Shown here: positions 39,186 to 48,474 of the stretch, piece after piece | How positions within the stretch are numbered: position 1 is the stretch's first letter | Layout of the letters: every line of letters begins with the position of its first letter | Origin: an uncultured Psychroflexus sp. | GTDB taxonomy: Bacteria > Bacteroidota > Bacteroidia > Flavobacteriales > Flavobacteriaceae | DNA: 64,000 bases | Assembly (NCBI GenBank): GCA_913062845.1 | Contig: CAJXVZ010000010.1 | Span: forward strand, 1 to 64,000 | Direction of reading: 5' to 3' | The notes under the pieces: generated by a model | What the model was told of the DNA's origin: nothing | The model's input: only the letters and a program-made list of their open reading frames with translations | Database searches by the model: none | Program-made: the position numbers and the translations under genes

Positions 39186-39749
39186 ATGGCAGCAGATCTA
39201 AAAATAGAAAAAGGTAGCGTTCTTATTGGAAAACCAAACATCTTAGGCGATGTGACTTTCAACAGAGCAGTTATTTTAATCGCTGATTTTAATAAAGATG
39301 GTGTTGTAGGATTTATTATTAATAAACCTATAGAAGACAATTTAAAAGATCTGCTACCCGAAGTTGAAAAAGAATTTATGGTTTTTGATGGTGGACCAGT
39401 TGAAAAGGATAAGCTTTATTTCCTGCACAATAAGCCAAATCTTATTGAAGGTGGTGTAAAAATTACAGAAGAATTATATTGGGGTGGCGACTACAAAAGG
39501 GTTATGGCCTTAATTAACAATGCAGAAATAGATCATCAGGATATTAAGTTTTTTCTCGGATATTCTGGCTGGGGAGAAATGCAGTTGGAAGACGAGATAC
39601 AAAATGAAGTATGGTATCTGGAGAACCAATTGAAATCTTCAGAAATACTTGCATGTGACAGACCATCCTACTGGAATGCAAAAGTCAGAAAGATTGGCGG
39701 TGATTTCTTAATATGGTCTAATGCACCTGAAAATTACAACTATAATTAG
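39186..39749 (+). CDS. YqgE/AlgH family protein
   Basis: 187 residues. KGSVLIGKPNILGDVTFNRA, VVGFIINKP, FDGGPVEKDKL and the final FFLGYSGWGEMQLEDEI are the conserved blocks of UPF0301/AlgH. The fold is known but the function is not; in Pseudomonas the name comes from alginate regulation. Its stop overlaps the stop of the convergent aminotransferase gene by 4 bases (39746-39749). Confidence 0.93.
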   Translation: MAADLKIEKGSVLIGKPNILGDVTFNRAVILIADFNKDGVVGFIINKPIEDNLKDLLPEVEKEFMVFDGGPVEKDKLYFLHNKPNLIEGGVKITEELYWGGDYKRVMALINNAEIDHQDIKFFLGYSGWGEMQLEDEIQNEVWYLENQLKSSEILACDRPSYWNAKVRKIGGDFLIWSNAPENYNYN

Positions 39750-40588
39750 GCGAGTCTGGCTTGTGCATTCAATTTTCCAACTAAATTTTGAGCAGCTTCA
39801 GAGCTGTATTCTTTTTTCCGATACTTGCTTATTGGCCTGATTCCGGTTATGGCATTTGTCATAAACATTTCATCAGCTTTTTGAAGTTCAAAAGGTGAAA
39901 TGCTTTCCTGTTGTAGTTCAAATTCCGTAGATTTTTCGAGAATATTTATAATTTTCTCTCTCGCAATACCTTTTAAACATCCATCTGACAGTGGCGGCGT
40001 CTTGATAATCTTATCCTTTACAAGAAAAATATTACCATTAGAAAATTCAACTACATTTTTTTTCTCATTGAGTAGAAGGCAGTTGTGATAACTATTTTCG
40101 TGAGCGTAAATACTGGCTAATATGTTTATAATCTTGTTATTTGTTTTTAGTGTGGAAAGTAAACCCGAATTCACAAAATGATCTTTAAAAAGTTCAATTT
40201 CATAAAAACTTTTATCTAATGTAAAAAAAGGACTTTCCAGTGGCATACATGAAATGACATAATCAACATTTCTATCTTCAGGATAATATAATCCGCCGGT
40301 TTTTCTGTTGATATTTATCTTTACCTTAGCCGGAGAGTTTTCCAGACTATTTGCCTTGACCGTTTCTATAATTAGATTTTCCAGATTTTCAGGAGAAAAC
40401 GCCATAGGAATCTGCATCCTTAGCAACCTCATTGAAGACATTAACCTGAAATAGTGGGATTCCCAGAAAATAACCTTGGAATTGATGACTCGTATACTTT
40501 CAAAAAGGGCATCACCGTATTGATAACCTCTGTTATTAACGGAAATTTTAGAGTTATTATCTAAAATTTCGCCATTAATGTTGACCAT
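39746..40588 (-). CDS. class IV aminotransferase / aminodeoxychorismate-lyase-like protein
   Basis: 280 residues. NNRGYQYGDALFESIRV is the fold-type IV PLP enzyme start. STLKTNNKIINILA carries the PLP lysine (K148), and EFSNGNIFLVKD plus TPPLSDGCLKGIAR follow as in PabC and branched-chain aminotransferases. The spacing resembles 4-amino-4-deoxychorismate lyase (folate synthesis) more than BCAT, but the choice is not certain. It starts 10 bases after the START-like gene upstream, suggesting one operon. Confidence 0.85.
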   Translation of the reverse strand: MVNINGEILDNNSKISVNNRGYQYGDALFESIRVINSKVIFWESHYFRLMSSMRLLRMQIPMAFSPENLENLIIETVKANSLENSPAKVKININRKTGGLYYPEDRNVDYVISCMPLESPFFTLDKSFYEIELFKDHFVNSGLLSTLKTNNKIINILASIYAHENSYHNCLLLNEKKNVVEFSNGNIFLVKDKIIKTPPLSDGCLKGIAREKIINILEKSTEFELQQESISPFELQKADEMFMTNAITGIRPISKYRKKEYSSEAAQNLVGKLNAQARLA

Positions 40589-40598
40589 AAATTATAAG

Positions 40599-40985
40599 TT
40601 ATTTTGAACCAAGTACCTGCTTAAGATCTGAGATCATATTTTCCCAAAGCATTTTGCTTTCTTCAATCTCATCTTCTTCTGCAAAATCCGTGATCATTAG
40701 GGAAACATCTTTGGTAATTTCATCGACCTGGATTCTCATTTCAAAATAGTATGAGGTATCTTCATCATCAAGCCAACGCATTTTTATGCGTTCTCCGCTT
40801 TTTTTAGTAAGCAATTTGGCTTCTTCTTCACTTTCGCCCCAGATAAAAGTAAAGATTTCTCCCCTTGAATTTATGTTATCTGCAAACCATTCACTCATTC
40901 CGGAGGGTGTTGAAATATATTGAAATAACAAGCTCGGTGAAGCCTGTATAGGAAATTCTAACTCATACTTTTTTTTCTCGCTCAT
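40599..40985 (-). CDS. START-like/SRPBCC domain protein
   Basis: 128 residues from the ATG at 40985 (upstream ATG at 41018 gives an unlikely hydrophobic tail). KKYELEFPIQASPSLLFQYI and the later GMSEWFADNIN, FTFIWG are the AHSA1/START-like pattern common in Bacteroidota. It is probably a cytoplasmic ligand-binding or chaperone-linked protein; the ligand is unknown. It precedes the aminotransferase gene by 10 bases. Confidence 0.85.
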   Translation of the reverse strand: MSEKKKYELEFPIQASPSLLFQYISTPSGMSEWFADNINSRGEIFTFIWGESEEEAKLLTKKSGERIKMRWLDDEDTSYYFEMRIQVDEITKDVSLMITDFAEEDEIEESKMLWENMISDLKQVLGSK

Positions 40986-41125
40986 GAATCGTGATTTTAA
41001 GAAAAGCAATATATGCATTTATTTGAAAGAGCAAAAGTATTTGTTTAAAATTCGAATTTAATTTGCAGGAATCCCAGGTTATGATAAAAATATTACAGCA
41101 TCCTGAATTTATTCTAAAGAATAGA

Positions 41126-41155
41126 TTGCTAAAAAATAATATAATTTTATATTTG
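41126..41155 (+). promoter_or_regulatory. promoter of tRNA-Met
   Basis: TTG (41126-41128), 19 bases, TATATTTG (41148-41155), an exact consensus match 53 bases before the tRNA. Confidence 0.75.
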
Positions 41156-41208
41156 CAAGCTCAAAAACGAAGGTGCTTGTTTTTTTCAAAATTTGTACCT
41201 CCAGTTTT

Positions 41209-41282
41209 GGCGAGGTAGCTCAGATGGTTAGAGCGTCGGATTCATAACCCGGAGGTCGGCAGTTCGATTCTGCTCCTCGCTA
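41209..41282 (+). tRNA. tRNA-Met (anticodon CAT)
   Basis: Full cloverleaf: acceptor GGCGAGG/CCTCGCT with a terminal G-T pair, D stem GCTC/GAGC, anticodon loop TTCATAA, T stem GGCAG/CTGCT with loop TTCGATT, A73; CCA not encoded. The first pair and D-arm suggest the elongator rather than the initiator form. Its 3' tail is repeated downstream. Confidence 0.94.
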
Positions 41283-41291
41283 CATAAAAAG

Positions 41292-41313
41292 CCCAGTGAA
41301 AACTGGGTTTTTT
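41292..41313 (+). terminator. terminator of tRNA-Met
   Basis: CCCAGT (41292-41297), loop GAAA, ACTGGG (41302-41307), then six T. Confidence 0.85.
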
Positions 41314-41368
41314 CATTTGAGGTCGGCAGTTCCCCCGACACTTCGGGGCTGCTCCTCGCTACATAAAA

Positions 41369-41395
41369 AGCTCAGTGTAAACTGAGCTTTTTTTT
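41369..41395 (+). terminator. second, duplicated terminator
   Basis: AGCTCAGT (41369-41376), loop GTAA, ACTGAGCT (41381-41388), then a T run to 41395. It is a diverged copy of the first terminator with compensated stem changes (GGG to GAG with CCC to CTC). Confidence 0.85.
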
Positions 41396-41621
41396 ATTGA
41401 AGCTCGGCAGTTCTTCCATATAGACAGCTTCTTTTTTTTAATATTTCATTTTTACCACTTCAATGGAATGCCCAGAAAAGATTTAGGCTAAGAAAAACCT
41501 TTTAAACTATTTTATATATTTATTGAACAATAGTCGTATTTAGAAGTTGAATCTCCTATCTTAATTATTTTTAAAATTTAATGCTGGATATTATTATATG
41601 TTTAGCTTTGATTAAAAAAGT

Positions 41622-42401
41622 ATGAAAAAGACACTATTATTTTTTGCTTTCATTCTTATTATTGCCTGTAAATCAGATAAAAAAGAAAGTGAAGCTTCGT
41701 TAAAAGAAAAACCTGAAAACACAGACAATCCAAAAATAACGGCAATTCAACATGCTACATTTGTAATGGAATGGGGAAAGGAGGTTATTTATGTGGATCC
41801 GGTTGGAAATGAGGACACTTTTGCGAACTTACCTGATCCTACGTTGGTGCTGATTACCGATATTCACGGTGATCACTTTAATAGAGAAACTTTAGAGTTT
41901 TTACCTCAAACTTTCCAAATCATTGCACCGTATGCAGTTTTTGATAAATTATCGGATGATCTGAAGGAAAGCGCTAAGGTGCTCAAAAACGGTAAATCCA
42001 TAACATACAATAATATGGATGTAGAGGCGATACCAATGTACAATACGACCGAAGAAAGAAAAAAATTTCACGAAAAGGGCAGAGGTAATGGTTATGTGCT
42101 TACGAGAAACAGCTACAGAGTTTACATAAGCGGTGATACTGAGGATATACCTGAGATGAGACAGCTCAGAGACATAGATCTGGCTTTTGTATGTATGAAC
42201 TTACCTTACACCATGCATCCAGAAATTGCAGCAGATGCCGTTTTAGATTTTAAACCGAAAAAAGTTATTCCATACCACTACAGAGGCCTTAAAGATGGCG
42301 ATACTTTCTATTACAACACAAAGGAATTCAGAAGCGTTGTGAACTCTAAAAGCGAAGAGATTGTGGTAGAATTCATGGATTGGTATCCTGAAAAATCTTA
42401 A
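41622..42401 (+). CDS. metallo-beta-lactamase-fold lipoprotein
   Basis: 259 residues. Signal peptide KKTLLFFAFILIIAC with lipobox Cys at 16. ITAIQHATFVMEWGKEVIYV and LITDIHGDHFN show an MBL fold in which the first His of HxHxDH is replaced by Asp (D-I-H-G-D-H). YRVYISGDTED and IPYHYRG give the remaining metal-site segments. It resembles UlaG-like hydrolases; the substrate is unknown and the protein should face the periplasm or surface. It converges on recO across a palindromic element. Confidence 0.87.
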   Translation: MKKTLLFFAFILIIACKSDKKESEASLKEKPENTDNPKITAIQHATFVMEWGKEVIYVDPVGNEDTFANLPDPTLVLITDIHGDHFNRETLEFLPQTFQIIAPYAVFDKLSDDLKESAKVLKNGKSITYNNMDVEAIPMYNTTEERKKFHEKGRGNGYVLTRNSYRVYISGDTEDIPEMRQLRDIDLAFVCMNLPYTMHPEIAADAVLDFKPKKVIPYHYRGLKDGDTFYYNTKEFRSVVNSKSEEIVVEFMDWYPEKS

Positions 42402-42632
42402 ATTTTTATTGACTTAGGTATATAATTAATAATTTTAAATGTTTGATATTGTGTATTTTAACTATGGAATTACTCTCTGTGTAGCTTTGGGTCTTCCCTG
42501 AGTTACTCTGTGTTATAGCTGTACCACAAAGGAAAAACTAAGAAAGCACAGAGTTTCGCAGAGTTATATTCATTCTTATTAATTGGAAATCAAACTAATT
42601 TTATTTCCTATGTGCCTAAGTCAAAATTTTTA
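42401..42632. repeat. imperfect long palindromic element between convergent genes
   Basis: The outer arms are near-complementary: left ATTGACTTAGGTATAT (42408-42423) and the complement of right ATGTGCCTAAGTCAAAAT (42610-42627), sharing GACTTAGG. Inner parts CTCTGTGTAGCTTT on the left and, inverted, CTCTGTGCTTTCTTAG on the right also match partly. The element fills the whole gap and touches both gene ends. It looks like a MITE-like or repeat-derived relic. Confidence 0.55.
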
Positions 42633-43349
42633 ATTGAAAATGCTGTTTAAAACCTCTAATGATTTGGGAGACTTAAAGCTTTCAATTTGTAATTCATAAT
42701 ATACAATTATCAAACTCAACAGTTTTCTTCTGTCCTGTTTACTCAGTTTGATCTCATGACTTTTTTCTAGGTCTTTTTTTAAAAAACCACTGAGGTAGTT
42801 AGAATTTGTCAAGCTAAGACTGTACTTCGTTTCTGTATTTTCAAAATAGCCTTCATTAAGATTAAAGTATTTGTCATTAGACTGAACCGGATCATGTGGA
42901 GAGAATCCTAAATATGATGATAATTTTATTAAAAAGGCTATATGGAAATTTGAATACTGTTGGCTTTCTTCAAGATGCAGTATACTATCTTCAAGAAAAT
43001 TATAAAGAGACTTATTGGGTTCTTCTTCGTAAATTACCGATTTCATAATCTCGGAAAGAAACATTACAACTGCAGACTTGTAAATATCAGTATTAATGGA
43101 GTTGAGGTGTTTTTCTACTTTTACCTCTTTAAAATACTCCAGTTTACCTTTGTTTCTATACATAAATTCAATATTCAAAATATTGAACATTTGAAACATG
43201 GCTGGTTTCAACTTTCCTTTTTTTGATTTCAATACGCCTTTAACGATGAAACTTATAATACCCAATTCCTCGGTGTAACATTTTACTATAAGATCGGCGT
43301 CTTTAAATTTTATAGTGGAAAGGACAATGGCTTTGGTTTTGATAAACAT
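42630..43349 (-). CDS. recO: DNA repair protein RecO
   Basis: 239 residues. IKTKAIVLSTIKFKDADLIV is the RecO OB-fold start, KSKKGKLKPAMFQMFNILNI the following conserved stretch, then the helical C-terminal domain. RecO loads RecA with RecR and RecF. No zinc-finger cysteines are seen, as in many Bacteroidota RecO proteins. Its ATG overlaps the porZ stop by one base (TAATG), so recO is coupled to porZ. Confidence 0.93.
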   Translation of the reverse strand: MFIKTKAIVLSTIKFKDADLIVKCYTEELGIISFIVKGVLKSKKGKLKPAMFQMFNILNIEFMYRNKGKLEYFKEVKVEKHLNSINTDIYKSAVVMFLSEIMKSVIYEEEPNKSLYNFLEDSILHLEESQQYSNFHIAFLIKLSSYLGFSPHDPVQSNDKYFNLNEGYFENTETKYSLSLTNSNYLSGFLKKDLEKSHEIKLSKQDRRKLLSLIIVYYELQIESFKSPKSLEVLNSIFN

Positions 43350-45667
43350 TATCGTATGACCATTATTTTTGCAGTTTGTGTTTCCAGTTGATCTTCACTT
43401 GTTATCAAGACCATGTATACACCGGAAGCGACTTTATGTTTTCCAAATGCTCTGGTATCCCACTGAATACTTCCGCCGGAGGCAAACTCTTCATAAACGA
43501 GATTTCCGGTTATATCTGTAATTTTTACATTGGCATCATCAGTAAGTCCGTCAATAGTGACCACACCAGTATAATTTGGTCTTACCGGATTAGGAAATAC
43601 CCTGACATTTTCAAGATTGTCTACACCCTCTGTAATTCTGCTTTGAAAGGAAACAAGACCCCTGGAGGTTCCAAAAAAAACTTCTCCTGTATTACCATTG
43701 ATATCAACACTTATAACGGCATTGGACGGAAGTGGCGAATTATCCTGATTGAAAACATTGAGAATATCCTGGCCTGTAGAGCTTACCTGAAAAACACCGG
43801 AATCTGCTGTAGAGATCCACATATTTCCGGCTCCATCTGTTTTTAAGTCAGTAATAAACTGTTCAAAGAGTAACTCCTGAGCTACGCCATCCTCTAAAAA
43901 GATAATTGGGGAAACATTAAGTTGTGCGTTTTCATCAAACATCGCCTGCGGATTGAAACAAACCCTGAGGCCGTCATTTGTTCCTATCCATAATCTGTTG
44001 CTGTTATCAAATTCAAGAGCGGTAATAGGAGGATTCACATTAAAAACTTCAGGGAAATCCACACCTTCGACATCAGAGGCAATCCTGCCGGATCTTCCTG
44101 TAGAGGGTTGATAGCCAAATATACCCAGATCGAAAGTAGCTAAATAAACATTCCCGGAATTGTCTGCAACCACCTTTGCAGAACTGGTTTCAAGAGGTTC
44201 AACAAGATCTTCAGAGATATCGGCAATCTGAACCTGATTATTTCCTGATAGCCTCTTTAATGGATTTTCAGTCAATGCATTGCTAAAGTATAAGTCACCA
44301 TTTGAATTAAAAACTGAAGCTCCAACTCTGTTATCGCCTTCAATTTCCTGGCCATTTCCGCCAACGGTATTATCAATACCCGAGTTGGATGAGTTTATGA
44401 CATCAATGACCTCTTCATTTTCAAGAACCAAAAGACCATCATAAAAGCTCGACAAATAGATCCTTTCGGGGTTGTTCTCATCTACTGTGGCATCTACAAT
44501 AACTCTGGTTTGATTCAGGTCGTTGAAGCTAAGGTTAGACCAACTTTCTCCCGTAAAGTGACTTATACCTCTTTCATTCAAAGGAAACGGATTGAGAAAC
44601 TCAGTATATTCACCATATACTACCCATAATTCATCATCAAAAGCCGTTAAACTAAATACGGAATTTAATATTGGGCCATCTGGACCAACAGCTGTAAATG
44701 ATGAAGAATTGAAATCTTCCATTTTTAACAAGCCGAGTTCAGTGTCTCCGACGTAGAGTATTTCGTCAACAATTACAGCACTTGAAAAATTGGTATCAAA
44801 ACTATTTTCACCATCAAAAAGACTATTAACAAAACCGATTTCCGTTAAACTGTCATTAAACACATGGACGCTACTCTTGGTAACCACGACCAGAAATCCC
44901 TCATAGTTTTCCAGTTGTATGATGGTTTCATCAAATTGCCGGACCAGTGTCGGAATATTATTTTCAATGCTCATAAGTCTGTTACCAAATTGGATACCAA
45001 GTAACTGACTGTTAAAATTTAAAACACCTCGCCAATTCGGTGTGCCAAAGCCACTCCACGAATCAAAATCAACCAGGTTAGGATCGTTTACATCAGCAAA
45101 TCTTATTCCGCCACCAATTGTTGATGCAAAAATTGTATTGCCTATGATTGTAGTTTCAGTAATATCTAGTTGCTGCCCGTTATTTCCAATAAAAAATGAA
45201 TCACCAAACTCCAGGTTTGCCAAATTGTATTCAGCTATACCAAATTCTGTAGAAATAAATAATTTATCTTCAAATTCATAAAAATGATTTATTCTTTTAG
45301 CATCAGGAGAAATGGTTTGTTTATTCAGGATATCAACAATTGTGAAAACCTGTCCATTATTGTCCATAATAACCTGGAGCAAACCATTTTCAAATCCAAC
45401 CATGGACAAACCAAAATTTTCAGAGTAATACAATGCTGAGATCTCACTGCCATCCAGACCATTGATGGCATCGGTTGTACGGGTTGTTTCAGACAGAGGA
45501 TCATATTCAAATAGCGCGTTTTGGGCTGCTGCATAAACTTTGTTGTTGCCAACTGAAAGATCTCTAATGTCCAGGTAGGAAAAGTAGCCCGTCCATTGGT
45601 TTGTGAAATCCTGTGCCAGCATTAATGTGCTGCAGCAGAAAAATATTAAGCAAAAATGCCGTTTCAT
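43349..45667 (-). CDS. porZ: T9SS surface component PorZ
   Basis: 772 residues. Signal peptide MKRHFCLIFFCCSTLMLAQ. Two beta-propeller-like regions with repeats of the two-component-regulator propeller kind (ISALYYSENFG, NRLWIGTNDGLRV, GNMWISTADSG). The C-terminus from NVRVFPNPVRPNYTG to the end is a type IX sorting domain (CTD). PorZ is part of the T9SS attachment complex and delivers anionic LPS to PorU. It sits just upstream of recO, an order often seen in flavobacteria; a -7-like TATATTTG is at 45758-45751 (minus). Confidence 0.92.
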   Translation of the reverse strand: MKRHFCLIFFCCSTLMLAQDFTNQWTGYFSYLDIRDLSVGNNKVYAAAQNALFEYDPLSETTRTTDAINGLDGSEISALYYSENFGLSMVGFENGLLQVIMDNNGQVFTIVDILNKQTISPDAKRINHFYEFEDKLFISTEFGIAEYNLANLEFGDSFFIGNNGQQLDITETTIIGNTIFASTIGGGIRFADVNDPNLVDFDSWSGFGTPNWRGVLNFNSQLLGIQFGNRLMSIENNIPTLVRQFDETIIQLENYEGFLVVVTKSSVHVFNDSLTEIGFVNSLFDGENSFDTNFSSAVIVDEILYVGDTELGLLKMEDFNSSSFTAVGPDGPILNSVFSLTAFDDELWVVYGEYTEFLNPFPLNERGISHFTGESWSNLSFNDLNQTRVIVDATVDENNPERIYLSSFYDGLLVLENEEVIDVINSSNSGIDNTVGGNGQEIEGDNRVGASVFNSNGDLYFSNALTENPLKRLSGNNQVQIADISEDLVEPLETSSAKVVADNSGNVYLATFDLGIFGYQPSTGRSGRIASDVEGVDFPEVFNVNPPITALEFDNSNRLWIGTNDGLRVCFNPQAMFDENAQLNVSPIIFLEDGVAQELLFEQFITDLKTDGAGNMWISTADSGVFQVSSTGQDILNVFNQDNSPLPSNAVISVDINGNTGEVFFGTSRGLVSFQSRITEGVDNLENVRVFPNPVRPNYTGVVTIDGLTDDANVKITDITGNLVYEEFASGGSIQWDTRAFGKHKVASGVYMVLITSEDQLETQTAKIMVIR

Positions 45668-46102
45668 AAATTCATAACTTCTTCAAAATCCAATTTATTG
45701 TAAATACAACTATCAAATTGATCTGGTATGATTGGAAAATATATTCAGAACAAATATAAATTTTAACCGCTTGATTTTAGGCTTATGTGACTTTTTAATT
45801 GAAAAATTATTAACCTGAAACCAAAAAGGTCGTGACTTGAAACTTCAATTTTTGGTCCATTAATAAAACAAATTGTTATTTGTAAATTTTACCGTTTAAA
45901 AAGTAAAGGGTGTTGAATTAAAATTGAAAATAATTATCGAAGGACCCCCTAAATTTATAGTCTAAGCAGTATTTATTTATTGTTTTAAAACATCTCAAAA
46001 TTCGTAAAATTTGAATTGTTAATTTATTAAATAAAGATGCTAAAATTCGTTTATATTTGCATATTATTAAAAAACGTCTAATTTTTTATTATATCGACAT
46101 TT
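45668..46102. other. divergent intergenic region porZ-gdhA
   Basis: 435 bases without a gene. The left part holds the porZ -7-like element, the right part the gdhA -7 element. The middle is AT-rich with a short GC patch (GGACCCCCT near 45943); no hairpin or small gene was made out. Confidence 0.6.
46052..46059 (+). promoter_or_regulatory. -7 element of gdhA
   Basis: TATATTTG matches TAnnTTTG, 43 bases before the gdhA ATG. No clear TTG lies at the right distance upstream, so activation by a regulator is possible. Confidence 0.45.
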
Positions 46103-47446
46103 ATGAAATCAAAAATTGAAAAATTTGTAAAATCGGTTGAAGAGCGTAATCCTAACGAGCCCGAATTTATTCAGGCTGTAAGAGAGGTTGCTGAAGCCGT
46201 AATTCCTTTCGAAAATGAAAATCCTGAGTATAAAGGCCATAAGCTGCTTACCCGTATGACCGAACCTGAGCGTGTAATTATGTTTAGAGTAACATGGTTA
46301 GATGATAACAATAAAGTACGCGTAAACAAAGGTTACCGTGTTCAAATGAATTCTGCTATTGGACCATATAAAGGCGGTTTGAGATTTCACCCGACAGTAA
46401 ACCTTAGTGTTCTTAAGTTCTTAGCTTTTGAACAGGTTTTCAAAAACAGCTTAACCACTTTACCATTAGGCGGTGGAAAAGGTGGTTCAGACTTTGACCC
46501 GAAGGGCAAGTCAGATTTTGAAGTGATGCGTTTTTGTCAGAGTTTTATGACAGAGTTGTATAAGCATATTGGTAAAGATACAGATGTACCTGCCGGAGAT
46601 ATTGGTGTTGGTTCCAGAGAGATCGGTTATCTTTTCGGACAATACAAACGCCTTCAGAACGAATTTAACGGTATTCTTACAGGAAAAGGTTTGTCATTTG
46701 GAGGTTCAATGATCAGACCAGAAGCGACAGGTTACGGAGCAGTCTATTTTGCAGAGAGTATGCTTAAGACAAAAGGAGAAACTTTAGAAGGTAAAACTGC
46801 TTTGATATCCGGTTCGGGTAACGTTGCACAATACGCCACTGAGAAAGCCATTGAGCTGGGTGTAAAAGTCCTAACCATGTCGGATTCCCAGGGCTGTATG
46901 TATGACCCTGATGGCATAGATATGGACAAACTGAAATTCATCAAGGACCTTAAGAATAATAAGCGTGGCCGTATTAAGGAATATTTAAATGAATATCCTC
47001 ATGCTAAATTTCATGAAGGTATTGTGCCATGGATGATAAAAGCCGACTTGGCTTTTCCATGTGCTACACAAAATGAATTGTGTGAAGATCATGCTGAAAA
47101 ACTAGTTGAAAACGGAATTCTTTTGGTAGCTGAAGGCGCAAACATGCCATGTACTGCTGAAGCTGTTGAAGTGTTCAAAAAAGCTAAAATTCTATTTGCG
47201 CCTGGTAAAGCAGCAAACGCTGGTGGTGTAGCTACATCTGGTCTGGAAATGACCCAGAATGCTATGCGTTACGGATGGACGTCCAAAGAAGTTGATAAAA
47301 AGCTGAAAGACATCATGCATAGCATACACGATTCTTGTGTGAAATACGGTAAGCAGGAAGATGGTTATATAGATTACGTTAAAGGTTCAAACATAGCCGG
47401 CTTTGTTAAAGTAGCAGACGCTATGATGGCACAAGGCGTAGTTTAA
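46103..47446 (+). CDS. gdhA: NADP-type glutamate dehydrogenase
   Basis: 447 residues, the size of the hexameric class I enzyme. NSAIGPYKGGLRFHPTVNLS and PLGGGKGGSDFDPKGKSDFE hold the substrate lysines (K90) and catalytic K126. The nucleotide domain has ISGSGNVAQYA (GSGNVA). It fixes ammonia onto 2-oxoglutarate and complements glnN. The length and motifs fit the biosynthetic NADP-linked form, but coenzyme choice was not tested. Monocistronic, ending at a shared terminator. Confidence 0.97.
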   Translation: MKSKIEKFVKSVEERNPNEPEFIQAVREVAEAVIPFENENPEYKGHKLLTRMTEPERVIMFRVTWLDDNNKVRVNKGYRVQMNSAIGPYKGGLRFHPTVNLSVLKFLAFEQVFKNSLTTLPLGGGKGGSDFDPKGKSDFEVMRFCQSFMTELYKHIGKDTDVPAGDIGVGSREIGYLFGQYKRLQNEFNGILTGKGLSFGGSMIRPEATGYGAVYFAESMLKTKGETLEGKTALISGSGNVAQYATEKAIELGVKVLTMSDSQGCMYDPDGIDMDKLKFIKDLKNNKRGRIKEYLNEYPHAKFHEGIVPWMIKADLAFPCATQNELCEDHAEKLVENGILLVAEGANMPCTAEAVEVFKKAKILFAPGKAANAGGVATSGLEMTQNAMRYGWTSKEVDKKLKDIMHSIHDSCVKYGKQEDGYIDYVKGSNIAGFVKVADAMMAQGVV

Positions 47447-47470
47447 ATAAACAACAAAGTGAACATATAT

Positions 47471-47502
47471 AAAAAAAGCCCGGAATTTCCGGGCTTTTTT
47501 TT
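47471..47502. terminator. bidirectional terminator of gdhA and sucD
   Basis: AAAGCCCGGA (47475-47484) pairs with TCCGGGCTTT (47488-47497), with A runs before and T runs after, so it works on both strands between two convergent genes. Confidence 0.9.
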
Positions 47503-47519
47503 TCAAACTATTTGATTTA

Positions 47520-48392
47520 TTATCCTAAGACTTCAGCTACTTTTTTTCCAATCATTGCAGGTGAGTCCACAACGTGAATTCCACTTTCTTTCAATATTTT
47601 CTTTTTAGCCTGAGCCGTGTCTTCACTTCCGCCAACTATAGCGCCTGCGTGTCCCATTGTTCTTCCGGCAGGAGCTGTTTCACCAGCTATGAACCCTACA
47701 ACCGGTTTTTTGCTTCCGCTCTCTTTGTACCATTTAGCAGCTTCTGCTTCTAACTGTCCTCCAATTTCACCAATCATCACAACACATTCAGTTTCAGGAT
47801 CATTAACAAGAAGTTCTACCGCTTCTTTGGTCGTGGTTCCAATAATTGGGTCACCACCAATACCAATGGCTGTTGTAATCCCTAAGCCTTCTTTCACGAC
47901 CTGGTCAGCAGCTTCGTAAGTCAAAGTTCCTGATTTTGATACGATACCAACTTTTCCTTTCTTAAAAACAAAGCCTGGCATGATACCAACTTTGGCTTCA
48001 CCCGGAGTAATAACACCAGGACAGTTGGGACCTATAAGTCTGCAATCTTTATCCTTAATATAATTTGAGGCTTTAATCATATCAGCAACAGGAATACCTT
48101 CTGTAATGGCAATGATCACCTTTATACCGGCATCTGCTGCTTCCATAATGGCATCAGCTGCAAAGGCAGGTGGTACAAAAATGATACTGGTGTCTGCACC
48201 TGCCTCCTTAACCGCTTGTTCAACTGTATTGAAAACCGGTTTATCCAAATGCGTGGTTCCACCTTTTCCCGGCGTAACACCACCGACAACATTGGTACCA
48301 TAATCTATCATTTGACCAGCGTGAAATGTACCTTCACTACCTGTAAAACCCTGTACTATAATTTTAGAATCTTTGTTGACTAAAACGCTCAT
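47520..48392 (-). CDS. sucD: succinyl-CoA ligase, alpha subunit
   Basis: 290 residues, standard length. [20 protein letters not shown] is the CoA-binding start, and GHAGAIVGG carries the phosphorylated His248. It joins the beta subunit (SucC, not in the window) to convert succinyl-CoA to succinate with ATP or GTP formation. The lack of sucC next to it is usual in flavobacteria. A -7-like TATTTTTG lies at 48423-48416 (minus). Confidence 0.98.
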   Translation of the reverse strand: MSVLVNKDSKIIVQGFTGSEGTFHAGQMIDYGTNVVGGVTPGKGGTTHLDKPVFNTVEQAVKEAGADTSIIFVPPAFAADAIMEAADAGIKVIIAITEGIPVADMIKASNYIKDKDCRLIGPNCPGVITPGEAKVGIMPGFVFKKGKVGIVSKSGTLTYEAADQVVKEGLGITTAIGIGGDPIIGTTTKEAVELLVNDPETECVVMIGEIGGQLEAEAAKWYKESGSKKPVVGFIAGETAPAGRTMGHAGAIVGGSEDTAQAKKKILKESGIHVVDSPAMIGKKVAEVLG

Positions 48393-48474
48393 GTTATAAT
48401 TTTAAAAATTTGAAACAAAAATAATTTTTTTATATGATTTCGTATAGTTATTAAGTGTCTTTTAGTATTGAAAT

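Larger units (their letters stand above)
41253..41440 (+). repeat. tRNA-Met tail repeats (three degenerate copies)
   Basis: The tRNA 3' part starting AGGTCGGCAGTTC (41253) plus its terminator recurs at 41320, where the T-loop is replaced by a CCCCGACACTTCGGGG hairpin but GCTCCTCGCTACATAAAAAG returns, again followed by a terminator. A third, decayed start AGCTCGGCAGTTC is at 41401. Only the first belongs to a complete tRNA. Confidence 0.8.
41283..41621. other. intergenic region after tRNA-Met
   Basis: 339 bases without a gene. The first 160 bases hold the repeated tRNA tails and two terminators. From about 41440 to 41621 I see only AT-rich sequence leading to the metallo-hydrolase gene. Confidence 0.6.

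Noticed and set aside
41320-41365. Second tRNA gene after tRNA-Met
   Set aside because: Only the T-arm and acceptor 3' part recur, the T-loop is replaced by a hairpin, and the 5' half and anticodon are missing.
43376-43846. 156-residue frame antisense to porZ
   Set aside because: Shadow of the porZ sorting-domain region; no start context or family pattern.
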